15,137 nucleotides of DNA from Deltaproteobacteria bacterium. Its GTDB lineage: Bacteria > Desulfobacterota > Deferrimicrobia > Deferrimicrobiales > Deferrimicrobiaceae. Location: contig PQAK01000145.1 of NCBI GenBank assembly GCA_003105225.1, forward strand, positions 1 to 15,137, in the 5' to 3' direction. The position numbers and the translations under genes are program-made. Below are positions 1 to 7,298 of this stretch, piece by piece (within the stretch, counting starts at the first letter, position 1; each line of letters starts with the position of its first letter). The notes beneath the pieces are model-generated. The model did no database searches. It was not told the origin of the DNA and worked only from the letters and a program-made list of their open reading frames with translations.

Positions 1-110
1 GAGGTCTGGCCTGCCGTCCCGGCATTGTCGGACGCGGGTCTCCTGTCGCTGGAACACCCGGCCAGCAGGAGAAGGACCGCGAGCGACGGAAACCATCGAT
101 GAGAGAGCAT
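1..110 (-). CDS. Lipoprotein, N-terminal part only (runs off the window)
   Basis: The reading frame opens at the ATG at 110-108, five bases after the pilX stop, and stays open to the window edge (36 codons). The protein begins MLSHRWFPSLAVLLLLAGCS: a short basic N-region, a leucine-rich core and a clear LAGC lipobox, so signal peptidase II should cleave before Cys19. A polar, disordered-looking stretch rich in Ser, Asp, Ala and Gly follows. No strong Shine-Dalgarno is visible, so translation may be coupled to pilX. It is the last visible gene of the minor-pilin operon, which suggests an envelope protein connected with pilus assembly, but no domain is visible and the function is unknown. Confidence 0.7.
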   Translation of the reverse strand, partial: MLSHRWFPSLAVLLLLAGCSSDRRPASDNAGTAGQT

Positions 111-115
111 GCGCG

Positions 116-682
116 TCAGTACTGGTACAGGACGGAGATTTTGGAGCGCTCGGTGGGGTTCGATATCCTCTCGGAGAGAACCTCGATCGTGTACAGGTAC
201 GGGACGCTCACCACCGTCACTTCTCCGGACCCGGAGTTCACGACGGCCGTCTTCAGCAGCCCTTCGTCCGCGCCGGAATTCCCGTCCACGGTGTCGACGA
301 CCTTGGAGTACACGCGATACGCTCCCAGGTCGATGCGCATGTCATAGGTCGTGGAGACCGCCGGGTTGATCGTCATCGAGTTGTCCAACCCTCCCCACGT
401 GCCGATACCGCCGGCCAGCTTCGTTCCGATGCCTGCGCTCAACACCTGGTTGGTGAACGGGGTGGTGGGGAGTCCCCGGCTGGATATCAGCTGGAACATC
501 GCCTCCATCCCCCCCCGGCTCGCCTCGACGGCCGTCCGGTAACTCTTCTGCTGGCCCGAGACGAAGGAGCCGCGTCCCACCATGAAGAGCATGGCGAGGG
601 TCATCCCGAGGGCAATCACCGCCAGGATCAGCACGAAAGCGAGCGCGAACCCTTTTTCGCTTCGAAGGATCTTCATGGTCAT
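116..682 (-). CDS. pilX: PilX-like minor pilin
   Basis: This 188-residue protein begins MTMKILRSEKGFALAF. It has a prepilin leader cut after Gly11 and a long hydrophobic helix (about residues 12-36). Position +5 is Phe instead of Glu, as is usual for PilX/GspK-type minor pilins, which cap the pilus tip. The start chosen is the ATG at 682-680, which overlaps the pilW stop as ATGA and has a GAGGAA nine bases upstream. A longer frame from 727 exists but would put a non-leader sequence ahead of the prepilin signal. The protein should be processed by the prepilin peptidase PilD and form part of the priming complex with PilV, PilW, the GspH protein and PilY1. Beyond the N-terminal helix the assignment rests on gene order. 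Confidence 0.82.
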   Translation of the reverse strand: MTMKILRSEKGFALAFVLILAVIALGMTLAMLFMVGRGSFVSGQQKSYRTAVEASRGGMEAMFQLISSRGLPTTPFTNQVLSAGIGTKLAGGIGTWGGLDNSMTINPAVSTTYDMRIDLGAYRVYSKVVDTVDGNSGADEGLLKTAVVNSGSGEVTVVSVPYLYTIEVLSERISNPTERSKISVLYQY

Positions 683-1779
683 TGCGCCAGGTTCCTCGGT
701 TTTACCACAATGGAGTACGCTTTCCATCGATAGTTCAGGAAACCGGTGATATCGAAATTCCTCCCTATCCCCTCCGACCCCACGAAGATCGGGTTCGTCG
801 CGTGCCGGTAGGAGTCGTCCCTCTGCCCTTCCTGCGCCAGGACGTGGACATGGACTTCGGCGAGCCGGGCGCGGAGATCCGCCGCCGTCAGTCCCGTGGA
901 GATGTCATCGGTCCATGAGTTCACCGCTCCGTCGGCGTCGGTATCCAGGCCGTAAACCACATGCAGGTCGGCCACGCAGTCCATCAAGGGATACACGGTC
1001 GTTGCATCTCCTGTACCCGAGTCGTTCGTGAGGACCGCCTTCACCAGCACCCCGGTGTTCGGCGCGCATCGCTGCGGCACGGTCACCGGCGATATCGGAG
1101 AACCGGAAGCGGCGTTCGCGATGTAATACTCCGCACGGTTGAACGGCCTGTCCGGGGAAGCGCCGGAGCTCTTGATCCCGTAGATGATATTCGCCGAATA
1201 CGGCTCCACAGGGACGAAAGCCGCCGTGTTGGAGAACTGCGTGGAGAAGGAACCCGCGTTCGTCACCAGCGACCGCCGGTTGGTGTCCGTGCTCCCGGCG
1301 GCCAGCACGATGACCCAGTCGGCGGCGTCGAGGTTCTCTTCCGCAGGGGTCCAGGGCCTTTTTACGTTCGCCTGCGTGAGCGTCGTCCACCTCCCCGCCG
1401 CGTTGTCCATGCCGACGCTGATCGACTTGATGACCAGGTAGGCGGATTGGTTGACCGTGAACGACGCGTTGTCGAGGCTGATCACGGCGCGCGGCGCATT
1501 GGGAGTATCTTCGAGGGACGACAGGGCCGCCACGGTCGGACGCTCCGTGTAGCCGAGGAGGTTATTCCACGGCAGCCCGAAACCCAGCCCCTCCAGGTCC
1601 TGCCGCAGCAGCTCCAGCCCGAGGATCCCTTCCACGTTCGTCGCGACGATCTTCGTCTGCCCCTTGTATTGATTGACCGACACGATGAAGAAGGTGGTCG
1701 CGGCGGCGAGCACGAAACCGACGATCGCGAGCGCGATCATCAACTCGATCAGGGAGTGTCCCTCCTCGCGACGGTTCAT
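679..1779 (-). CDS. pilW: PilW-like minor pilin
   Basis: This 366-residue pseudopilin starts MNRREEGHSLIELMIALAIV. It has a seven-residue leader, cleavage after Gly7, Glu12 at the conserved +5 position, and a hydrophobic helix to about residue 30. The large C-terminal domain (about 330 residues) is long for a pilin but normal for PilW/GspJ-type minor pilins. The +1 residue after cleavage is His, where Phe or Met is usual. The ATG at 1779-1777 overlaps the pilV stop (ATGA), and the pilW stop overlaps the pilX start in the same way, so the three genes are probably translationally coupled. Expected location is the inner membrane, then the pilus tip complex. Confidence 0.88.
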   Translation of the reverse strand: MNRREEGHSLIELMIALAIVGFVLAAATTFFIVSVNQYKGQTKIVATNVEGILGLELLRQDLEGLGFGLPWNNLLGYTERPTVAALSSLEDTPNAPRAVISLDNASFTVNQSAYLVIKSISVGMDNAAGRWTTLTQANVKRPWTPAEENLDAADWVIVLAAGSTDTNRRSLVTNAGSFSTQFSNTAAFVPVEPYSANIIYGIKSSGASPDRPFNRAEYYIANAASGSPISPVTVPQRCAPNTGVLVKAVLTNDSGTGDATTVYPLMDCVADLHVVYGLDTDADGAVNSWTDDISTGLTAADLRARLAEVHVHVLAQEGQRDDSYRHATNPIFVGSEGIGRNFDITGFLNYRWKAYSIVVKPRNLAQ

Positions 1780-2168
1780 CGCTGCCTCACGATCGTCACG
1801 ACCTGGTGGCTGTACGATGCATTCCGGCGGTTCCAGCTCACATTGACGGTTACCTGCCGGTTGGTCGGGTCCAGATTGGCAACGGTCCGCGTCACGGTGT
1901 AGTTCGTGGTGAATCCGCGGATCTGCCGCGGCACGATCGTGTTGTCGTTCAGCACATTATCGAAGGGCAGATTTCTCACATGCTGTATTTCCGCTTCCGC
2001 CACGCTCACGCCCTCGTCCCGCATCGAATTGCGGATATTCTCGTTCAATACGATCAGTCCCCCGTCGCTCAAACCGAGGAAGATGATGAAGACGATCGCG
2101 AGGGCGACCAGCACCTCGACCAGCGTCATCCCCCCGTTATTTTTCGACACAGATCCCGGTTCCCGCAT
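1776..2168 (-). CDS. pilV: PilV-like (GspI-type) minor pilin
   Basis: This short pseudopilin has the signature GGMTLVEVLVALAIVF: cleavage after Gly13, Met at +1, Glu at +5, and a hydrophobic helix of about 20 residues. From the ATG at 2168 it is 130 residues and overlaps the upstream GspH gene by 32 bases, with GGGGA about six bases before the start. A GTG at 2150-2148 would give a more typical seven-residue leader (MSKNNGG) and a shorter overlap, so the start is uncertain between the two. The C-terminal domain ends in beta-rich sequence typical of type II pseudopilins. It lies between the GspH/FimT gene and pilW, the standard order in minor pilin clusters. Confidence 0.87.
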   Translation of the reverse strand: MREPGSVSKNNGGMTLVEVLVALAIVFIIFLGLSDGGLIVLNENIRNSMRDEGVSVAEAEIQHVRNLPFDNVLNDNTIVPRQIRGFTTNYTVTRTVANLDPTNRQVTVNVSWNRRNASYSHQVVTIVRQR

Positions 2169-2661
2169 CGTATTTCCCCATTTTCATTCTTGTCGCCCTC
2201 ACCGTTATGCAATCGTAATCCGGATTCACGTTCGACGACAGACGGATCGTCCCGCTGTCGGTCGATGCGATGCCGTTCCGGTTGAACGCGAAGTTCGCCG
2301 CGCCCCCTCCGGCGACGATCGTATGCGTGATGGTCGCACCGGTGACCATGTTGTCCAAACCGGACTGGTAATTGCAGTCTCCATCCGGCAGCGGATTGCA
2401 ATCCTCGTAGGTGGCGTACCGGGTCACGGGCGTCCCCGTAAACCGGACGAAATAAAACCTGCCGCGCTGCATCGCCCGTCCGCGGGCGTCCATCAGGTCG
2501 ACAAAGAGCTGCTTGGTTTCCTCCTCGACCTTGTATTTCTCGTTCATCTCGCGGAACGAGGATACCGCCAACGCGGCGAGAATACCCACGATGGCGATCA
2601 CGATGGCGATTTCCAGTATCGTGATGCCTTTCCGATCGCCCGCGATGTTTCCGCCGCTCAC
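2137..2661 (-). CDS. GspH/FimT-family pseudopilin
   Basis: A 174-residue minor pilin. The leader ends in DRKG and is followed by ITILEIAIVIAIVGILAALA, giving Ile at +1, Glu at +5 and a long hydrophobic helix. The following segment (about 36-60, rich in Glu, Lys and Asp) matches the amphipathic alpha1-C region, and the remainder is beta-rich with Cys near the C-terminus, as in GspH/FimT domains. The start is GTG at 2661-2659, seven bases after the pilY1 stop; AAGGA five bases upstream is the likely ribosome binding site and follows directly on the last pilY1 codons. In known systems this protein nucleates the tip complex with PilV, PilW and PilX. Confidence 0.85.
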   Translation of the reverse strand: MSGGNIAGDRKGITILEIAIVIAIVGILAALAVSSFREMNEKYKVEEETKQLFVDLMDARGRAMQRGRFYFVRFTGTPVTRYATYEDCNPLPDGDCNYQSGLDNMVTGATITHTIVAGGGAANFAFNRNGIASTDSGTIRLSSNVNPDYDCITVRATRMKMGKYDAGTGICVEK

Positions 2662-2668
2662 GCTTTCC

Positions 2669-5600
2669 TTACCTCTCCTTCATGTGCAGCAGCCGTTTGA
2701 CCGGCGGCGGCTGGGACAGCAGCGAGAGTCCCTGTGCGGTCGGCGGCACGCCTTCGATCGCCCCGGTCCGGCGCCCGTCCTTGTGCGTTCCCCCCGCGCC
2801 TTCCCCGACGTCCTTCTGGAAGGCGGTGGACAGGTCGAGCTGCTCGACGCTCGCCGTGGACACCTGCACCAGCGCCTTTCCCTTCATCACCGCGGTGGCG
2901 GGCGCATCCCCGGTATTGTACCGCAACGCCCAGAGGAAGCTCTTCCCCCCGAGGGCGCACTCGTCGCCGTACGGCTTGTACGTGGTGAAGAAGACCACCC
3001 CCGAAGTGGTGGCCAGCGGGTCGGTGATCACGCGCTCCGACCGGTAATAACGAAGCGTATTGTCGTACGTATAATTATTGGAAGGATCCAGGTCGATGAC
3101 CCATCCCCGGAACCCGGGGAGAAGGGAGGTTCCTTCCGTGGGGACATTGGTGATGTCGGTGACATTGGTCAGCGACGAGAAGAGAACCGTATCGGTGCAC
3201 GACGGGTTGATCGTGTTGATCGCCGTATAGCAAGGGTCCTTGATGCCGAACAGCTGGCGCTGTCCCGCCTGGTCGTCGATGTCCGGAGACGTGTTCGTTC
3301 CCGAGGGGGGATTTTCGAAGAAGTATCTGCCCGTGCCGAAGAACAGCCAGTTCGTGCTCGTGTTCTTGTTCTGCAGGCGCGCCACGGAAGAGGTCACCGG
3401 ACCGATCCCGTCGATGACCGGGTTCCACGTCCAGACGCCGGCTCCCGGCGTAGCGTTGGCGGTGACGATCCTGCCCACGCCGCCGTCGGTCCATGTGTAA
3501 TTGGGGCTCGATCCCGCCCGCTTCACGTACCCCACGTAGATCGCGTCGTCCTGGTAATCGAGATTGAAATCGGCCACCGAGTTGATCATCGATCCCGCGA
3601 AGGCAAAGGGGGTCCCGGTATCGATCGTCTGTACGAGCGCCCCCGTCTTCAGGTTCAGGACGAAGAATCGCAGCGGCTGGTTGGAGCGCCCGAGGAACTG
3701 GTTGTTGACATTGTCGATCCCCCCGGTCGGACCGGAACCCACTACGACGTACCATTCGCCGTTCAGGTTCCGGTCGCGCGCCGGCGGGATCGCCGAGTTC
3801 AATGCGTTGATCCGGATGACGGCGGGGCCGGTGGTCGTGAAGCCCAGCCCCCCGTTCGTCGCGGCATCCGGAATGTTCGCGTTCGAGAATTCCCACAGGA
3901 TGGTGGGGGTCCTCGGGTCGGTCACGTCGAGGGCGAAGTACGAAGAGTACCCGACGGATCCGCCGTCGGGCGTCCGCACGCAGTTGTTCGCCGTGGTGCA
4001 GGATACCCGATTGTCGCACGCCCCCCCGGTCCGCATCCCCCCGATGAGAACGGTTCTCCAACTGGCGGCGGTCCGCGTGTCCGAAGGATTTCCTCCGATG
4101 CTGGCATCGAAGACGTACGGGGACAGGTCGGCGTAATAGAGGTGGCAGTAGTCGGGGTCCTTGAGGTACTTGAGGTACGGAAGCGCGTTTTTCGGGATGA
4201 ACCCCCAGGCTTCATCCCCCAGGGATACGGAGTAAGGATTCGTGATCCTCGCCTTCTGCGTCGACAACTGGGCGGGAGAGGTCCAATGCTGCTCCAGTTT
4301 ACCCAGGTGGAAGGCGTGCAGCATCCCGTCGTTCCCGCCCGTGAAGACCATCCCGCGATTCGTGTAGTTCGAATTGTCGATGAACGACTTGTACGTCGTG
4401 TCGAAGTACGCGGAATCGTACTTGTTGAGCGGCACGCCCGCCACGATTCTCGGCGTGGAGTTGACGATGTCCCCCAGTTTCCACACGTTCTCCGTACCGC
4501 CGATCGACACCGTCCTCGGACGAAGGGCGGAATCGTCCGTGTTGTCGATGCCGGTCACGTACTCGATGATCGTCGCCACGTTGTCCCCCGCGTCCGGGAT
4601 CAGGTAGGGACTCAGCGTCGAGGCGTTGGCGACGGAGAAGTCGATCAGCGTGGAGCCGTTAAGCGACGTTTTGATCGTCCGCGGGGAGCCGGACGGCGAT
4701 ACGTCGCGGTTCCAGAGCTTTCTCCCCGCCTCCCAGAGGCTGCGGATGTTCTCGAAACTCACCGTGGGATCCGTGACGTCCGCAATGCCGTCCCCGTCGG
4801 TATCCTGCCAGCGCCGGACCTGCGTGAGCTGGGACACTGGGTCGAAGAAGAACTGCACGATGTCGTCGTTGGCCAGATTCAGGTAGTTGTCCTGCGTCGT
4901 ATCTTCGCGGATGGTGGCGGTGGCGAAGAAGGGATCCACGAAATACCACAGGTTCTGCAGCGCCCCCGTCCACCAGATGATGTCGTTCCCTACCGCGCGG
5001 CGCGGGTAGAAGATCGCCTGCAGGAGGTTCGCCCCGCTCCCTTCTCCGGATGCGAGGACCGATGCCGCGGTGCCGGAGGAGGCGCGCTTCAGGATGCCGG
5101 AAAAGGCGTCCCTGACCGCCCTCTCGAGCGCGGCCCCCTCGGTCGCCTCGAAATAGGTGTCCGGGACGCCGTCGCCGTTCTTGTCCCAGTTGGACGGCGA
5201 GCCGGTGGAGGGCATTTCCGATGCGTCGGAATTCTCGAACCCGCCGTTGATCGATGCATACTTGAGCAGGGTCGATCCCTCCCCGAAGGCGAACACCGTG
5301 TACAACGTGAGGTTCTGGAACCCGGAGATGTTGTCCGCCCCGATCGACGGTGAATTCCGCAGGTCGGTGGTGTGCAGGAACAGCGCTACGTCCTCGACGC
5401 CGGATTCGTCCCCGTAAAAGCTTTTGACTCCCGTGCCGCCGCAGAGCGGGTTCACGATGCTCGAACCGAGGAAGGACCATCCCGTGCCGCTGGTGGCCGG
5501 ACAGGTTTGATAATTGGTGCCCACCTTGCAGATAAAGGGCGTTTTCCCGATCGGGTAGTCCCGGACCGCGGTGGGGATCTTCCCGTCGGAACACGGCTCT

Positions 5601-6688
5601 CCGTCCGTAAGGAGAAGGATGAAATTCTTCTGGCAGATCGGCCAGCGGGGGTTCCCGCCGGTGCCGAAGTTCATCGGGTCGGCATTGTTGGTGGTGCCGT
5701 AGTCGTTCGAATAATCCGGACCGGTGCCGGAGGGAGATGCATACCCCGTAATGGATGTCTGTTGGGCAAAGTACCCCGTGGCCGACCACAGCGCCTCGGC
5801 CAGCGGCGTATTCGTGCTCGGCCGGGAAAGGTTGATCTGGTTGATCGTGTCGGAGAGGCTGCTGACCGTCTTCTTTCCGACGACCTTGTCTTTCCCGATG
5901 TTCGTGACCACCTGCCCGCCGTCGTTGGTGTTGTAGAACTCCAGGCCCACGCGCGCGCGCGCCCCCACCACGGACTGCAGGACCCCCTCCACCGGAATGG
6001 GGACCACGACGTTCACCCGGATGCTGGAGGGGGTGAGGCTGCCCGAGCCCGTCACCTTGGACACATTGATTTGCGCCGTGCCGGAGTTCCCCGTCTGGGA
6101 GACGAAGTTGACCGCCACGTTGTAGGGAGTATTCGCCGCGGCTACCTCGGCCGTGATCTGCTTGTAGAGTCCGCGGACGGGATCGTCCGGAATCTCGCCA
6201 TCGATGTTGTTTCCGTTGGGACGGCCTCCCGTGAGCACTTTGCGCATGATGTCGATCCGCCGCATCGTCAGCCAGTTCAGGAAGTCCCCGGACCAGAGAT
6301 AGTTCCCCGTCCTCGTACCGGTCGGCGACGGGGAGAACTGGTTGGTGCTGTACTGGTACCACTGGTCCGGGTCGAAGTAGCCGTAATACCGGTGGGATGC
6401 GGGGCGCCCCGTCCAATTGTACCCGATGCATACATTGTCAATCTTGCAGCTCCGGTCGTCGGAGGAATCGTTCGGCGTCTGGTACCCGTCGAAGTAGGCG
6501 TTGTTCAGCATGCTCCCCGAGATGTCCAGGAGGATGAGGACGTTCGGGGGGATGTTCTGGATCACGTAAGGCGGCACCTGGCAGTAGTCGTTCATGACGG
6601 CTGCGACAGGTTCGGGCGGCCGGAGGATCCCCGTCATGGCGGCCAGGGCGGCAAGGAGGATCGCGGTATGGATTTTCAGGCGGTTCAT
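2669..6688 (-). CDS. pilY1: PilY1-family pilus tip adhesin/assembly protein
   Basis: A 1339-residue secreted protein. Residues 1-30 form a Sec signal peptide. A von Willebrand A domain follows, with the MIDAS motif DISGS at 55-59 and a later TDGEP loop at 361-365. The C-terminal half carries the PilY1 propeller: GGNDGMLHAF (about 784-793), GDEAWGFIPKNALPYLKYL (about 824-842), WRTVLIGG (877-884) and FALDVTDP (918-925). Three EF-hand-like calcium loops are visible: D502-D510, D629-D637 and D1040-D1048. The last matches the calcium site that tunes pilus extension and retraction in Pseudomonas PilY1. AAGGGG lies just upstream of the ATG. A Cys-containing insert (C891, C897, C903) interrupts the usual GG-to-FALDV segment. 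In known systems PilY1 is carried to the pilus tip by the minor pilins encoded downstream. Confidence 0.92.
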   Translation of the reverse strand: MNRLKIHTAILLAALAAMTGILRPPEPVAAVMNDYCQVPPYVIQNIPPNVLILLDISGSMLNNAYFDGYQTPNDSSDDRSCKIDNVCIGYNWTGRPASHRYYGYFDPDQWYQYSTNQFSPSPTGTRTGNYLWSGDFLNWLTMRRIDIMRKVLTGGRPNGNNIDGEIPDDPVRGLYKQITAEVAAANTPYNVAVNFVSQTGNSGTAQINVSKVTGSGSLTPSSIRVNVVVPIPVEGVLQSVVGARARVGLEFYNTNDGGQVVTNIGKDKVVGKKTVSSLSDTINQINLSRPSTNTPLAEALWSATGYFAQQTSITGYASPSGTGPDYSNDYGTTNNADPMNFGTGGNPRWPICQKNFILLLTDGEPCSDGKIPTAVRDYPIGKTPFICKVGTNYQTCPATSGTGWSFLGSSIVNPLCGGTGVKSFYGDESGVEDVALFLHTTDLRNSPSIGADNISGFQNLTLYTVFAFGEGSTLLKYASINGGFENSDASEMPSTGSPSNWDKNGDGVPDTYFEATEGAALERAVRDAFSGILKRASSGTAASVLASGEGSGANLLQAIFYPRRAVGNDIIWWTGALQNLWYFVDPFFATATIREDTTQDNYLNLANDDIVQFFFDPVSQLTQVRRWQDTDGDGIADVTDPTVSFENIRSLWEAGRKLWNRDVSPSGSPRTIKTSLNGSTLIDFSVANASTLSPYLIPDAGDNVATIIEYVTGIDNTDDSALRPRTVSIGGTENVWKLGDIVNSTPRIVAGVPLNKYDSAYFDTTYKSFIDNSNYTNRGMVFTGGNDGMLHAFHLGKLEQHWTSPAQLSTQKARITNPYSVSLGDEAWGFIPKNALPYLKYLKDPDYCHLYYADLSPYVFDASIGGNPSDTRTAASWRTVLIGGMRTGGACDNRVSCTTANNCVRTPDGGSVGYSSYFALDVTDPRTPTILWEFSNANIPDAATNGGLGFTTTGPAVIRINALNSAIPPARDRNLNGEWYVVVGSGPTGGIDNVNNQFLGRSNQPLRFFVLNLKTGALVQTIDTGTPFAFAGSMINSVADFNLDYQDDAIYVGYVKRAGSSPNYTWTDGGVGRIVTANATPGAGVWTWNPVIDGIGPVTSSVARLQNKNTSTNWLFFGTGRYFFENPPSGTNTSPDIDDQAGQRQLFGIKDPCYTAINTINPSCTDTVLFSSLTNVTDITNVPTEGTSLLPGFRGWVIDLDPSNNYTYDNTLRYYRSERVITDPLATTSGVVFFTTYKPYGDECALGGKSFLWALRYNTGDAPATAVMKGKALVQVSTASVEQLDLSTAFQKDVGEGAGGTHKDGRRTGAIEGVPPTAQGLSLLSQPPPVKRLLHMKER

Positions 6689-6697
6689 GGTCCCCCC

Positions 6698-7006
6698 TTA
6701 TTGAGGCAGCGTGCGGTACACCGTGACCGACACGATCTTCCGGTTTCGGAAAACAATCTCCACCGTTTTCCCCTTCAGCGAGGAAACATCGACCGATGCC
6801 CCCGACTGCGCGTTGCGCAGCGGGACGCCTTTGAGATCGTAGGTCAACCCTCGTATCGCAACGACCGTTCCCTGGAGGCTGTCCACGACCCCCGTGACGG
6901 AGGTGACGCGGTCGGCAGCCTGACCCGCACCGGGGACTGCCGCGGCGCTTCCAAGTACGACCATCACGACGGCGACAAGGAGCGCAGTCCGCCATCTATT
7001 CTTCAT
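6698..7006 (-). CDS. Small secreted protein of unknown function, first gene of the pilus operon
   Basis: A 102-residue protein with a strong Sec signal peptide (basic MKNRWR, hydrophobic core, likely cleavage after AGQA near residue 30). The mature part of about 70 residues has alternating hydrophobic beta-strand patterns (VTGVVDSLQGTVVAIRG, then KTVEIVFRNRKIVSVTVY), suggesting a small beta-barrel or OB-like fold; there is no catalytic motif or Cys. GAGGA lies upstream of the ATG. The stop is nine bases before pilY1, so the two are almost certainly co-transcribed. A periplasmic role in pilus tip assembly or PilY1 folding is a guess from position. I do not recognise the family with confidence; DUF5666-like proteins are one possibility. 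Confidence 0.75.
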   Translation of the reverse strand: MKNRWRTALLVAVVMVVLGSAAAVPGAGQAADRVTSVTGVVDSLQGTVVAIRGLTYDLKGVPLRNAQSGASVDVSSLKGKTVEIVFRNRKIVSVTVYRTLPQ

Positions 7007-7259
7007 CTCTTCCTCGCTTTCCCCAAGATCAAGTCTTCCGCACCACGGAATCCATCAGGGCCCGTACCTTCTTGCGATGATTAACAGCAATAAGCATACC
7101 TATTCCCTTTTTAGCTTTATCGCCTGGTGGGAACGGAATCTTTAATCGGGCCGAGTATGCGATATTATGATGTTATTACAACAAGATACACCCTTAATAG
7201 GAGTATCTATCCGGGCATGAGCCGATCCCTTGCCGCACTCCGGATTGACGGAATCGGGA
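7007..7259. other. Noncoding region upstream of the pilus operon
   Basis: This AT-richer stretch separates the sirtuin terminator from the pilus operon. Apart from the candidate sigma-54 site it holds an imperfect inverted repeat at 7185-7207 (GATACaCC, seven-base loop, GGaGTATC) about 85 bases upstream of that site, where a response-regulator enhancer or operator could lie. A 22-codon plus-strand ORF at 7077-7145 has no ribosome binding site and is not called. No match to a cyclic-di-GMP riboswitch was seen. Confidence 0.4.
7086..7101 (-). promoter_or_regulatory. Candidate sigma-54 (-24/-12) promoter of the minor-pilin/PilY1 operon
   Basis: Read on the minus strand the site is AGGTATGCTTATTGCT. 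It has GG and GC dinucleotides with exactly ten bases between them, plus the TTGCT block, against the RpoN consensus TGGCACG-N4-TTGCW. Transcription would begin near 7075 and leave a leader of about 70 bases before the ATG at 7006. RpoN/PilR control of pilin genes is known in Geobacter and Pseudomonas. The leading T and two bases of the -24 block are off-consensus. Confidence 0.4.
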
Positions 7260-7298
7260 GAAAAATGTTTAAACGGGATTAAAACTTTTAATGTCCCG
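7260..7298 (-). terminator. Rho-independent terminator of cobB
   Basis: On the minus strand the last cobB codons form CGGGA, then TTAAAA-G-TTTTAA with a two-base bulge, then TCCCG, followed by TTTAAACATTTTT. The hairpin overlaps the TAA stop at 7290-7288 and ends in a broken U-tract. It would separate the SCP2-cobB unit from the pilus operon. Confidence 0.5.

Noticed and set aside
2513..5353. 946-codon plus-strand open frame opposite pilY1
   Set aside because: It lies wholly antisense to a well-supported PilY1 and GspH gene; the product is Arg/Gly/Val/Asp-rich low-complexity sequence with no family motif, as expected for the antisense frame of GC-rich codons.
5372..7084. 570-codon plus-strand open frame
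   Set aside because: Antisense to the N-terminal half of PilY1 and the small secreted protein; composition typical of a shadow frame.
7077..7145. 22-codon plus-strand ORF (MINSNKHTYSLF...)
   Set aside because: No ribosome binding site or promoter, overlaps the candidate sigma-54 site, and could occur by chance.
7007..7260. Cyclic-di-GMP (GEMM) riboswitch ahead of the pilus operon
   Set aside because: Looked for because such riboswitches often precede pilus genes in this group, but the conserved core segments are absent.
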